A stretch of 16,863 bases of DNA from JBBRCX01 sp038204465. Its GTDB lineage: Bacteria; Planctomycetota; Phycisphaerae; Tepidisphaerales; Tepidisphaeraceae. This document shows positions 6,756 through 14,552 of the stretch, piece after piece. The stretch spans positions 1 to 16,863 of the forward strand of contig JBBRCX010000098.1 of NCBI GenBank assembly GCA_038204465.1, in the 5' to 3' direction. The notes under the pieces were generated by a model, which was not told the DNA's origin, did not search any database, and worked only from the letters and a program-made list of their open reading frames with translations. The position numbers and the translations under genes were made by a program. Position 1 is the first letter of the stretch, and each line of letters opens with the position of its first letter.

Positions 6756-7958
6756 ATGGCCCAACCCCCACCGCGCTACGAAAAGGTTCGCGAGCACGTG
6801 GCGAAGCAGTTGGGCGACATCCGCGCCGCCGGGCTGTACAAGGGGGAGCGGGTGATGACCTCGCCGCAGCAGGCGCACGTCGAGGTCGCGGGTCGCGCAC
6901 CGGTGCTGAACCTGTGCGCCAACAACTACCTCGGTCTGGCAAATCATCCGGAGGTCATCGCCGCGGCGCAGAAGGCGCTGCAGCGCTGGGGCTACGGGAC
7001 GGCGAGCGTGCGCTTCATCTGCGGCACGACGGCGCTCCACAAGGAACTCGAAGCCACGCTGTCCGGTTTTCTCGGCGCCGACGACACGATCCTTTACTCC
7101 TCCTGCTGGGACGCCAACGGCGGGCTGTTCGAGACGCTCCTCTCGGCAGAGGATGCGGTCATCTCCGACGAGTTGAATCACGCGTCGATCATCGACGGCA
7201 TCCGCCTGTGCAAGGCCCAGCGCTACCGCTACAAAAACAACGACATGGCCGACCTGGAGGCGCAGCTGAAGCAGGCGAAGAGCGCGCGGTTCCGGCTGAT
7301 CGCCACCGACGGCATCTTCTCGATGGATGGCACGGTCGCCAACTTGCCGGCCATCTGCGACCTGGCGGACCGGTACGACGCGCTGGTGATGGTCGACGAC
7401 TCGCACGCCGTCGGCTTTATGGGCAAACGTGGCCGGGGAACGCCGGAGCATCACGGCGTGACCGAGCGGATCGACCTGCTCACCGGCACGCTCGGCAAGG
7501 CGCTGGGCGGCGGCAGCGGGGGTTACACCAGCGGGCGAAAGGAGTTGATCGATCTGCTGCGGCAGCGTTCGCGCCCCTACCTCTTCTCCAACTCGCTGCC
7601 CCCGCCGATCGTGGCGGCATCGCTCAAGGCGATCGAGTTGCTGCAACGCTCCACGGAGCTGCGCGACCGGCTCGAAACGAACACCCGCTGGTTCCGCGGG
7701 GCGATGACGGCGGCAGGCTTCAACATTGCCCCCGGCGAGCATCCGATCGTCCCCATCATGCTGGGCGATGCGGCCCTGGCGGGACGGACAGCCGAGCGGA
7801 TGTTGGAGAAAGGGGTCTACGTCATCGGCTTCTCCTACCCGGTGGTTCCGCAGGGCAGGGCGCGCATTCGAACGCAGGTGTCGGCCGCGCATTCGAGCGA
7901 CGACCTCGCCTTCGCGGTGAACGCGTTCAAAGCGGTGAAGGCGGAGATGGGGATCTGA
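6756..7958 (+). CDS. kbl: Glycine C-acetyltransferase (2-amino-3-ketobutyrate CoA ligase)
   Basis: The gene encodes 400 residues, against 398 in E. coli. It is a PLP enzyme of the alpha-oxoamine synthase family (fold type I aminotransferase) that splits 2-amino-3-ketobutyrate with CoA into glycine and acetyl-CoA. Visible motifs are NLCANNYLGLA near residue 52, FICGTTALHKELE, DELNHASIIDGIRL, the PLP-ring contacts in VDDSHAVGFMG (D214, H217) and the Schiff-base lysine K248 in TGTLGKALGGGSGGY. The ATG at 6756 is chosen because the protein then begins like the family; upstream in-frame codons to 6690 look non-coding. Only a weak GAGG lies about ten bases before it. It lies 121 bases after tdh, whose product is its substrate, so co-transcription is likely. 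Alternatives in the same family (AONS, SPT, ALAS) are less likely because of the tdh context. Confidence 0.93.
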   Translation: MAQPPPRYEKVREHVAKQLGDIRAAGLYKGERVMTSPQQAHVEVAGRAPVLNLCANNYLGLANHPEVIAAAQKALQRWGYGTASVRFICGTTALHKELEATLSGFLGADDTILYSSCWDANGGLFETLLSAEDAVISDELNHASIIDGIRLCKAQRYRYKNNDMADLEAQLKQAKSARFRLIATDGIFSMDGTVANLPAICDLADRYDALVMVDDSHAVGFMGKRGRGTPEHHGVTERIDLLTGTLGKALGGGSGGYTSGRKELIDLLRQRSRPYLFSNSLPPPIVAASLKAIELLQRSTELRDRLETNTRWFRGAMTAAGFNIAPGEHPIVPIMLGDAALAGRTAERMLEKGVYVIGFSYPVVPQGRARIRTQVSAAHSSDDLAFAVNAFKAVKAEMGI

Positions 7959-7959
7959 A

Positions 7960-7978
7960 GCCGCGGCCGGACCGCGGC
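7960..7978. terminator. Possible weak bidirectional hairpin between kbl and the M24 operon
   Basis: The 7-bp stem GCCGCGG/CCGCGGC around a five-base loop lies between the convergent kbl and M24 genes, right after the kbl stop. It lacks a T-run on either strand, so an intrinsic terminator role is uncertain. CCGCGG is itself a palindrome, which makes the symmetry less meaningful. Confidence 0.25.
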
Positions 7979-8009
7979 GCGCGAAAACTCGCTGCGCAGT
8001 GAACACGGG

Positions 8010-9185
8010 CTACTCAACCACGAACATTTCCGTGGTATCGAACACGTTGCTGAGGATTCGCGGACCCTGTTTGGTGATCAAGATCATATCCTCCAGATGA
8101 AACTTCTGACCCTTCTCATAATCTGAAAGGGCGAACTCGACCCAGACCAGCATGTTGGGCTCGAGCTCCCAGGAGGAGCCGATGTTGGTGGTCGTTCGCA
8201 AACCATTTTCGGCGTACGGCGTGAGCATGGGCGGGTCGTGGACGAACACGCCGATGCCGTGGCCATAGAACCAGACGTCCTTGTTCCGCTCCTGCCGTCG
8301 CAAATGATCGAAGGCGGCGCCGGCGCGAACGCCGACCTTAAGGCACTGGATCGCTTCGCGGTGCAGGTCGCGCAACTGGGTCCACTTGGACCGCTGCCTC
8401 GGGCTGGGCTTGCCCACCACGAGCTGGCGGGACATGTCCGACATGTAGCCGTTGAAGCAACCGCCGCTGTCGACGATCACCACGTCCCCGGGCCGGATGG
8501 GCGTTTCATCGGGTACATGATGACCCTCCATCGTGTTGATGCCGGTCGAAAGACCTCTATGCAAAACAAAATCGGCGCCTTCGAGGAGCATCTGCGCGAG
8601 CAGTCGGCGGGCGATCACCACCTCGGTGTCGCCGGGCTTGATCGTCTGATATGTCTTCCAATGGGCGGTCTCCGTCGCTTTGACGGCGGCCTCCAAGAAG
8701 ACGACTTCTTCGTCCGTCTTGACCGCGCGTGCCCGGGCGAGAATCACGCTGCCGTCGATGAATCGGGTCTTTGGCAGATACTCGCGCAGCTCCTCCATGA
8801 ATCCCGCGGTCAGAAATTCCATCTCAACCGCGATGGTCCCGGTCGCGAATCCTTTGCTCTTCAAGGTCTCGGCGAGGACCCTGATGGGTGAATCCTCATT
8901 CTCCCGGTACTTCACCATGTCGGTGATCCACGACCATTTCCGCGCGACCGCTTCGAGCTTGCCTTCGATGAGGTAAATCGGCTTCCCCCCGGCGGGGATG
9001 AGCGTGGCGGAAAAACGGTCTCGAATGATCGGCAGGCACCAGTCGTAGTGGCCGCTGGTGTAGGTAACGTTCTCGGGTGAGAGGGCGACAAGAACATCGA
9101 TGTCCTGTTCTCGAAGCATTTTCGGGATCTGGTCCCAACGGGTGCGGGGCGGTTTGTAGGCGGTGCCCACGACAGGCATGTCCAT
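8010..9185 (-). CDS. M24-family metallohydrolase (Xaa-Pro peptidase-like), third gene of operon
   Basis: The 391-residue product has an N-terminal creatinase_N domain (about 1-155) and a C-terminal pita-bread M24 domain (about 160-391). All five dinuclear metal ligands can be placed: D239 (VIVDSGG), D250 (YMSDMSRQ), H309 (YGHGIGVFVH), E350 (LVWVEFALS) and E365 (HLEDMILIT). H222 or H223 (GHHVPDETP) corresponds to the usual substrate-site His. It should therefore be a catalytically competent hydrolase of a peptide or amide-like bond, unlike metal-free creatinase. The frame opens at a TTG at 9203, but the ATG at 9185 has a GGAGGA (9190-9195) just upstream and is preferred; an ATG two codons on (9179) is possible. 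It lies 72 bases after the second M24 gene but is only distantly related to the other two. Substrate unknown; DMSP- or ectoine-type activity cannot be excluded or supported. Confidence 0.85.
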   Translation of the reverse strand: MDMPVVGTAYKPPRTRWDQIPKMLREQDIDVLVALSPENVTYTSGHYDWCLPIIRDRFSATLIPAGGKPIYLIEGKLEAVARKWSWITDMVKYRENEDSPIRVLAETLKSKGFATGTIAVEMEFLTAGFMEELREYLPKTRFIDGSVILARARAVKTDEEVVFLEAAVKATETAHWKTYQTIKPGDTEVVIARRLLAQMLLEGADFVLHRGLSTGINTMEGHHVPDETPIRPGDVVIVDSGGCFNGYMSDMSRQLVVGKPSPRQRSKWTQLRDLHREAIQCLKVGVRAGAAFDHLRRQERNKDVWFYGHGIGVFVHDPPMLTPYAENGLRTTTNIGSSWELEPNMLVWVEFALSDYEKGQKFHLEDMILITKQGPRILSNVFDTTEMFVVE

Positions 9186-9189
9186 ATGG

Positions 9190-9195
9190 TCCTCC
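9190..9195 (-). promoter_or_regulatory. Ribosome-binding site deciding the start of the 8010-9185 gene
   Basis: GGAGGA on the minus strand lies 4 bases before the ATG at 9185 and 10 before the ATG at 9179. The upstream TTG (9203) has no such site. Confidence 0.6.
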
Positions 9196-9257
9196 GGAAT
9201 CAAAGGAATTCTGAAGCGGATGCGCGTTAACAGGCCAGGTTACGCAAGCCGACGTTC

Positions 9258-10454
9258 TTACCCGCCGGCCTCGAACAGTTCCGTGGGAAGGTCGGTGAGC
9301 CTCTCCCAACCCTGCTCAGTAATCACCCCGGCGTCTTCGAGGAAGACGAAGGTGGTCCGCGGCGTGCCGACTGTCGCGACCTCGATCTGAATGACCGAGC
9401 CGACCTCCATCGGCTCCTGTTCACTCGGCAGTGCGGCGGGCAACTCATGAACCTCCAGTCCAAGCCCATGCCCGCACGACCAGGTGAACCGCTCCGCCCT
9501 TCGCTCTTTGCACAGAACTTGCATCTGCGCATAGAGCTGCGCCGGCGTGATCCCGGGGCGCGCGGCAGAGCACATCGCGTCGTATACACCCTTGAGCGAA
9601 TCATATTCCTCGCGCAGCCAGTCTGACGCGGGGCCGATCGAAACCGTCCGGCCAAAGTCGCAGCCGTAGCCTTTAACATAACAGCCCAGATCGCAGCCGC
9701 CCTCGTCCCCCGCCTTGAGCACGTAGTCCGGGGGCGGGTCCCAGCGCTCGCCCGGCGTGTGGACCCACAGATGCTCGAAGTACCACCACCCACCCAGCTC
9801 AAACATCCGCCGCATCTGCATCTGCGCGATGTCGCGCAGCTTCACCCCGGGCCTCATCATCGCAAACGTCTCGCGATACACCTGCGCCGCGATGGAAAAG
9901 GCCTCGCGCAGCCTGCGGAGCTCTTCCGGCGTCTTCACCGCGCGAATGCGCCAGAAATGATTGTCCGCCGCAACGAACGTCGCCTTGGGCAGTTTCTCCT
10001 TCAGCCAGCGGAGGTAACCGGCGGGGAGCCGGGTTCCTTCATAGCCAATGCGGGCGGCTTCCAGCCCGCGCTCGCGCAGCGCTTTCACGGTCCATTGGAG
10101 CGGCGGAAAGGTGAAGCCGCTCGGCTCCAGCGGGTAGATCGCCGTATCGCCACAGAGCTGCACGTGCGGATAAACAAAATTGTGCCGCGTCACCCATGGG
10201 TTGCATGACAGGAATGGTGTTTTGGACGGGTCGAGGCAGAAGCCGGCCAGCGGTTTGGCTTCGTCGCGCCAGATGTTGCGGTCCATGAAGTGCTGAATGC
10301 CGTCCCACACCCAGTGGAACTGCACGAAGCCGCTCAAGTACGCGACATTCCATACCGAGTTGGCGAGCAGCACGTCGATCCCCGCCTCGGCCATAAGCCG
10401 GCGGGCGCGGGGCTCGTTCATGCAGACTGGATTGTTCGCCGCCTCTGCCACCAT
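9258..10454 (-). CDS. M24-family metallohydrolase, second gene of operon (tandem paralogue)
   Basis: The 398-residue product has a creatinase_N-like domain (about 1-170) and an M24 catalytic domain (about 175-398). Metal ligands are D255 (GGCDLGCY), D266 (GCDFGRTV), H329 (CGHGLGLEVHE), E358 (IQIEVATVG) and E373 (FLEDAGVIT); H232 (WVHTPGERW) and H336 fit the substrate-site histidines. It is a close paralogue of the next gene upstream in the operon, more than half identical by eye over the full length, including blocks such as MDRN-x-WRDEAKPLAGFCLD. The open frame begins at a TTG (10469) overlapping the preceding stop, but the ATG at 10454 has AAGGA seven bases upstream and aligns with the start of the paralogue, so it is chosen. 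Only 11 bases separate it from the preceding gene. The reaction is probably hydrolysis of a small peptide or N-substituted amide; the substrate is unknown. Confidence 0.86.
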   Translation of the reverse strand: MVAEAANNPVCMNEPRARRLMAEAGIDVLLANSVWNVAYLSGFVQFHWVWDGIQHFMDRNIWRDEAKPLAGFCLDPSKTPFLSCNPWVTRHNFVYPHVQLCGDTAIYPLEPSGFTFPPLQWTVKALRERGLEAARIGYEGTRLPAGYLRWLKEKLPKATFVAADNHFWRIRAVKTPEELRRLREAFSIAAQVYRETFAMMRPGVKLRDIAQMQMRRMFELGGWWYFEHLWVHTPGERWDPPPDYVLKAGDEGGCDLGCYVKGYGCDFGRTVSIGPASDWLREEYDSLKGVYDAMCSAARPGITPAQLYAQMQVLCKERRAERFTWSCGHGLGLEVHELPAALPSEQEPMEVGSVIQIEVATVGTPRTTFVFLEDAGVITEQGWERLTDLPTELFEAGG

Positions 10455-10461
10455 GAGTGCG

Positions 10462-10466
10462 TCCTT
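10462..10466 (-). promoter_or_regulatory. Ribosome-binding site deciding the start of the 9258-10454 gene
   Basis: AAGGA on the minus strand overlaps the stop codon of the upstream M24 gene (TGAAGGA) and is seven bases before the ATG at 10454, which suggests translational coupling of the two paralogues. Confidence 0.6.
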
Positions 10467-11677
10467 CAATTCCGGCCGGCCTCAAACACCTCGCGTGGAA
10501 GATCGGTCAGCGGCTCCCAGCCGCGCGGAGTGACGACGCCGGCGTCTTCGAGGAAGACGTAGGTATTTCGCGGCTGCTCGAGCGAGCCGACCTCGATCTC
10601 GATGACCATGTTCTCTTCCAACGACTCCGTCTCGCTGGGGAGGATGGCCGGAATCTCGTGGCACTCCAGGCCCAGCCCGTGCCCGAGGCAGCCGGCCGGG
10701 CGACCGCCTCGTTTCTCGCGGATCGCCTTCTGGGCCGCTTCGTAGATCTGGGCGCCGCTGCTGCCGATGCGGCTCACCTCGCGCATCGCGTGATAAACGT
10801 CTTTGAGCGACTCGTGCTCCCGCCGCACCTCTTGCGGCGCCGCGCCCAGGGTCACGGTCCGCGCGAAGTCTGTTCCGTATCCCTGGTAATAGATGCCCAG
10901 GTCGCAGCCGCCCTCGTCCCCGGCTTTCAACAGGTAATCTTCGGGCGGGTCCCACGCGTCGCCGGGCGTGTGCACCCACAGGTGGTTGAAGTACCACAGC
11001 CCGCCCAATTCCTGGGCGCGATCGATCTGCATCTGCGTAACATCGCGCAGCTTCACGCCCGGCTTCATCATCGCGAAGGTGTCGCGGTACACCTGCGTCG
11101 CGATGCGATACCCCTCGCGCAGGCGGCGCAGTTCCTCCGGCGTCTTCACCGCGCGGATCTGCCAGAAAAGATTGTCCACGGGAACAAAGCTCGCGCGGGG
11201 CAGTTTCTCCTGCAGGAACTTCAGGTAGTACTCGGGCAGGCGCGTGTCTTCGTAACCGATCCGCGCCGACTCCAGCCCTCGGGCCTTGATCGCCACCAGC
11301 GTCCATTCCAGGACGGGAAACCTGAAGCCGATGTCGTGCAGCACGGGCTTTCCATATGCGCTGGTGTCGCCGAGTTGTTCGACGTCGGGGTAGATGTAGT
11401 TGTATCGCGTGACCCACGGGTCGCACGCGAGGAACGGCTTCTTCGACGCGTCGAGGCAGAAGCCCGCCAGCGGCTTGGCTTCGTCGCGCCAGGTGTTGCG
11501 ATCCATGAACTGCTGGATGCCGTCCCAGTACCAGTGATGGTGCACAAAGCCGCTCAGGTAGGTGACGTTGAAGTTGGAATTGGCGAGCAGGAGGTCAAGC
11601 TCCGACTTGTCCATCAGGCGGCGTGCGCGCTCTTCGTTCATGCAGACGGCGCTCGACGTATTCGCTGACTGTGTCAT
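10466..11677 (-). CDS. M24-family metallohydrolase, first gene of operon (tandem paralogue)
   Basis: The 403-residue product has the same two-domain layout as its neighbour. Metal ligands are D259 (GGCDLGIY), D270 (GTDFARTV), H333 (LGHGLGLECHE), E362 (IEIEVGSLE) and E377 (FLEDAGVVT); H236 (WVHTPGD) matches the paralogue. The frame stays open for 105 more codons upstream to 11992, but that extension is Ser/Arg-rich, has no family resemblance and overlaps the opposite-strand PhyH gene, so the ATG at 11677 is used. No good Shine-Dalgarno precedes it; a TATACT at 11717-11722 is a plausible -10. Differences from the paralogue in the region before the metal-binding His (RFTWSCGHG versus RPAGCLGHG) and in the N-domain loop at about 100-120 suggest split substrate preference or a heteromer. 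Both are inference. Confidence 0.86.
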   Translation of the reverse strand: MTQSANTSSAVCMNEERARRLMDKSELDLLLANSNFNVTYLSGFVHHHWYWDGIQQFMDRNTWRDEAKPLAGFCLDASKKPFLACDPWVTRYNYIYPDVEQLGDTSAYGKPVLHDIGFRFPVLEWTLVAIKARGLESARIGYEDTRLPEYYLKFLQEKLPRASFVPVDNLFWQIRAVKTPEELRRLREGYRIATQVYRDTFAMMKPGVKLRDVTQMQIDRAQELGGLWYFNHLWVHTPGDAWDPPEDYLLKAGDEGGCDLGIYYQGYGTDFARTVTLGAAPQEVRREHESLKDVYHAMREVSRIGSSGAQIYEAAQKAIREKRGGRPAGCLGHGLGLECHEIPAILPSETESLEENMVIEIEVGSLEQPRNTYVFLEDAGVVTPRGWEPLTDLPREVFEAGRN

Positions 11678-11716
11678 GGCGGCAATTCGCTTCGACGATG
11701 CACAAATGCGTTTGCG

Positions 11717-11745
11717 AGTATAGCGATCCCGAACGGCTCCATCAC
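11717..11745 (-). promoter_or_regulatory. Candidate sigma-70-type promoter for the M24 operon
   Basis: A good -10 match TATACT (11717-11722) is followed, on the upstream side, by a 17-base spacer and a weak -35, GTGATG (11740-11745, three of six consensus bases). Transcription would begin near 11709, giving a leader of about 30 bases before the ATG at 11677. Confidence 0.35.
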
Positions 11746-11876
11746 TTTCGCCGCTCCACGGACATGCCCAGCGCGGCCCTTTCCGGTCGCAGGAGACGCG
11801 GGTTGCCTCCCGGGGAATGAGGTCGCGTTCGGGGGAGTAATGGTGTAGCTTTTTGGCGGTTTCACGGAAGGCGAAC

Positions 11877-12695
11877 ATGCTGAGCCTGGAGCAGTTGGCT
11901 TCATTCGAACGCGACGGCTTTGTGGGCGGCGGGCGAATCCTTTCCGAGGAGCAGGTACAGCGGCTGCGCGACGAACTGGATGTGCTGATCAATCAGTACG
12001 ACCGCGGCCACGCGGAGCAGGTCTACATCGACAACACGGCCGCGTTCTGCCAACGGCGCGACTGTTTCCTGCAGGTGACTAACACGCGCGAGCTGAGCCC
12101 GACGTTCGCCGCCATGGTGGTCGACCCTGAGCTGGTTGGCCAGTCGGCGCAACTGCTGGGCGGTCAGGACCTGCGCATCTTCGCCGACAGTGTTCTGTAC
12201 AAGAACGGCCGCGACGCGGGGATGAACGACTGGCATCAGGACGGGCGGTGTTTCGACATCCTGCACGAGCCGCAGCAGGTGCTGACGGCGTGGATCGCGC
12301 TGGACGACGTTGGCAAGGATGACGGGTGCGTCTGCTTCGCGCGCGGCTCCCACCGCTGGACCGGCTCGCCCGCGGCGGGGGTGCAGCTCGTGCGCGAATT
12401 ACTCGAGGAACACGGCGAGCGGATCGATCAGCCGGATGCTCCACTGAAGGCGGCGCTGCTGAAGCACGGCGAGATTCACTTCCATCACGGGCTGAGCTGG
12501 CACTGCTCGCTGCAGAACCGGACCGGCAAGGACCGACGGGGGTTTGTCGTGCATTACACCCGCGCCGGCACGCGCTTTAACGCCGCCGGGGCCATGTTCC
12601 TGAAGCGGTTCGTGGAGAGCGCCGATGGACAGCCGCTGTCGGGTCGGCACTTCCCGGAGATCGCAGACGCCAGGGCACGCCCAGCTTTCTCCTGA
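11877..12695 (+). CDS. PhyH-family Fe(II)/2-oxoglutarate dioxygenase, divergent from M24 operon
   Basis: The 272-residue product has a complete PhyH active site: H120 and D122 (MNDWHQDGRCF), distal H209 (GLSWHCSLQN) and the 2-oxoglutarate-binding R220 (GKDRRGFVVHY). The N-terminus (LSLEQLASFERDGFVGGGRIL) is the usual first helix and strand of the family. The ATG at 11877 has GGAAGG (11866-11871) five bases upstream; an in-frame TTG at 11853 is less likely. It is only distantly similar to the other PhyH gene in the window (4051-4890), which has Lys at the Arg position. It is transcribed away from the three-gene M24 operon across a 199-base gap, so shared regulation is plausible. The usual reaction is hydroxylation of a small metabolite; the substrate is not evident. 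Confidence 0.88.
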   Translation: MLSLEQLASFERDGFVGGGRILSEEQVQRLRDELDVLINQYDRGHAEQVYIDNTAAFCQRRDCFLQVTNTRELSPTFAAMVVDPELVGQSAQLLGGQDLRIFADSVLYKNGRDAGMNDWHQDGRCFDILHEPQQVLTAWIALDDVGKDDGCVCFARGSHRWTGSPAAGVQLVRELLEEHGERIDQPDAPLKAALLKHGEIHFHHGLSWHCSLQNRTGKDRRGFVVHYTRAGTRFNAAGAMFLKRFVESADGQPLSGRHFPEIADARARPAFS

Positions 12696-12833
12696 GCAGT
12701 TCCAGCCCGCAGTCGGCCGGGGACATTCCAGTGGGTCGGGGACCTTCGCAGCGCACCTCGAGTTCAATCGGATGAAGGCCGCTCTGGTTTCAGGCGACCG
12801 CACGCGGTCCCATCGCGGCACGGCGGGGTCGCC

Positions 12834-14288
12834 TCACTTTCGCCATTCCACGTACTTGAAACTCCAGCGGTAGTTTTGGGAAAAATGCTTTCCCTGGTCG
12901 AGAAAGGCGCCCTTCACGCCGCCGGCGAAGATATTGTCGGCCCGGTCCCGGTACTTCGGATCGCCGGTCTGCTTGTAAATCCACTGGTAGGCCGGGCAAA
13001 TGAGCAGGTTCAGATCAGGGCTCCCCTTGGCCGGGTAGACCAGCGGGTCGGGGACGGGGGTGTTGATGGAGTCGTCGTTCTGGAGGGGGTAACTCTGATA
13101 CCAGAACGATGTGTCCTTCTCGATCCAGGCGTTGTCCCAGAACCAGTCGCACGCCTTCTGAAGGGCCGTGACGATCTGCGGATCGCCGGTTTTGTCGTGA
13201 GCGCCGATCAATGCTTCGGCCGTCAGTCCGAACATGAAAGGCTGGGTATACGCAAAGCGCTTGGTGGTCCACTGTTCGAGATGTCCGATGCACAGGCTCT
13301 TGTAGGTTTCCACGCGATCGCGTTGTGTGTGATCGCCCACGACGTCGGCCTGAAGGCAGGCGTTTAGCAGGAACGCCGTCTCACGGCTCAGGCTGGGGTG
13401 GGCCAAGCGGCCCAGTGGCGTGGTGGGCAGAGCATAGGCGGATTCGGTGGCCAGCTTGATAACCCCGGCCTTGTCGGCAGCGGGCTGGCCGTTCCGGACG
13501 TAATCCATCGCCATGCCGTGGGGGAAGACGCGCCAGCCCTGCACGCCGCCGGCCAGGACGTACTTGTCCCGGTACATGCTCAGGACATTCTGAGCCCTGG
13601 CGTACCAGACCGGATCTTTGGTGTAATCGCCGATCTGAAAACAGACGCGCGCCCCGTCGTAATACCAACCGCCTCCCTCCCAGGTCATGACCCGGTCCAC
13701 CTCCGGCTTCTCGTAGAACTTTGCGCCCGTGAGCATGTGCTTCTCCCAGACCTCCAGCATGGGAATCGGGGGCTGTGCGTGGGGAATCACCGGCTTGAGC
13801 GGAGGGGACGGGGCTTCCACGGTGAGAGGAATCAGGATGTCGTGTGACACCGGCGTCGGCGGGTTCGTACGCCGGTCGTAGCCGGTAAGCGTCACCTTCA
13901 CGGTGTAATTGCCGGCACCGGCCGTCTTGTCGGCGTGGAGGGCAGCCACCACGTTGTCAGTGGTTCCATAATTGTAGATTCCCGTGGCGTCCTTCAGACG
14001 GATCTCAGGCCAATCGAGTTTGATCCCGGGAGGCAACTGCTCGTTCTTGAGGTAAAGGTGCGCGTCCGCCCCGCCGCCGGTCTGCCTGCAGGCGATTCCG
14101 TGATACAGGGTGCAGTCGGGGCGGAGCGTGTGTCCGCCGTAGTGCCGAACCGAGAAATCGTACGAGGCCGTCGGGGCGCTCGCCGCCGGAGCCGTGGCTG
14201 GGGGCGAGGGCAGCTGCTGCGCCAGGCCGACAGCAACGTCGACCAGAAGGGTCAGCGACAAGGCGAGACGGGGAAACAGAGTACGCAT
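12834..14288 (-). CDS. Secreted protein with Ig-like N-domain and probable alpha/alpha-toroid domain
   Basis: The 484-residue product has a signal peptide (MRTLFPRLAL, hydrophobic core, likely cut after GLA at about residue 23) and a Pro/Ala/Thr linker. Residues about 43-160 read as a beta-sandwich of putative-Ig/cadherin type (LPPGIKLDWPEIRLKD, GNYTVKVTLTGYD). Residues about 178-484 are a helical domain with repeated aromatic helices (WYYDGARVCFQIGDYTKDPVWYARA, RDKYV, and the final WSFKYVEWRK region), the look of an (alpha/alpha)6 toroid as in polysaccharide lyases and some glycosidases. No catalytic pair can be assigned with confidence. The ATG at 14288 is chosen for AGGA (14296-14299) seven bases upstream and the signal peptide; the frame extends 31 codons further without either. 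The gene is convergent with the PhyH gene; the 138 bases between the stops (12696-12833) show no clear feature. Confidence 0.8.
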   Translation of the reverse strand: MRTLFPRLALSLTLLVDVAVGLAQQLPSPPATAPAASAPTASYDFSVRHYGGHTLRPDCTLYHGIACRQTGGGADAHLYLKNEQLPPGIKLDWPEIRLKDATGIYNYGTTDNVVAALHADKTAGAGNYTVKVTLTGYDRRTNPPTPVSHDILIPLTVEAPSPPLKPVIPHAQPPIPMLEVWEKHMLTGAKFYEKPEVDRVMTWEGGGWYYDGARVCFQIGDYTKDPVWYARAQNVLSMYRDKYVLAGGVQGWRVFPHGMAMDYVRNGQPAADKAGVIKLATESAYALPTTPLGRLAHPSLSRETAFLLNACLQADVVGDHTQRDRVETYKSLCIGHLEQWTTKRFAYTQPFMFGLTAEALIGAHDKTGDPQIVTALQKACDWFWDNAWIEKDTSFWYQSYPLQNDDSINTPVPDPLVYPAKGSPDLNLLICPAYQWIYKQTGDPKYRDRADNIFAGGVKGAFLDQGKHFSQNYRWSFKYVEWRK

Positions 14289-14442
14289 GTGAGGTTCCTG
14301 GATCGTGAGACCAACTGGGTTATATGAACTGGAAAGCTCCAAGCCGACGCGGACGCTACGTTCAAGCGATGAAACAAGCACTGCGAGTGAGTGTCTTTTG
14401 AGCCTGGTACTGAAAGGTGCAACTTATCGGCATCGCAAGAAG

Positions 14443-14480
14443 AAAGCCCTTCGACATGGTCATCGAAGGGCTTTTTGTTT
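14443..14480. terminator. Strong rho-independent terminator, T-rich on both strands
   Basis: A perfect 12-bp stem (14443-14454 with 14463-14474; core GCCCTTCGA/TCGAAGGGC) has an 8-base loop. A T-run follows on the plus strand (TTTTTGTTT, 14472-14480), and TTTCTTCTT follows on the minus strand. It is placed about 75 bases after the stop of the 14553-15332 gene, so it most likely ends that minus-strand transcript and keeps it from entering the next gene. Confidence 0.85.
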
Positions 14481-14552
14481 CGTTCACTCCAAGCACCGGA
14501 CGGCTCCGCCGGCTCTTCCCGAACGCCGTCGAGCAGTCTCCGCATTCCCCCG

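Noticed and set aside
7960..7978. Direct repeat CCGCGG...CCGCGG as a repeat element
   Set aside because: Short, self-palindromic and expected in GC-rich DNA; kept only as a low-confidence hairpin.
6537..8006. 489-codon open frame on the minus strand across kbl
   Set aside because: It is antisense to kbl, an unmistakable gene with catalytic residues. The reading is Arg/Ala/Val/Gln/Asp-rich and unlike any family, which is typical of the mirror frame of GC-rich coding DNA.
10457..11668. 403-codon plus-strand open frame opposite the M24 paralogue
   Set aside because: It mirrors the true M24 gene and has low-complexity, His/Gln/Val/Arg-rich composition and no motif.
8010..11677. Naming the M24 genes as DMSP lyase (dddP), ectoine hydrolase (doeA), creatinase or prolidase (pepQ)
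   Set aside because: Only the shared fold and metal ligands can be seen. Substrate-specific residues could not be confirmed, so no symbol is given.
11678..11992. 105-codon N-terminal extension of the first M24 gene
   Set aside because: It is Ser/Arg-rich with no homology, overlaps the divergent PhyH start, and the paralogue next door starts at the position corresponding to 11677.
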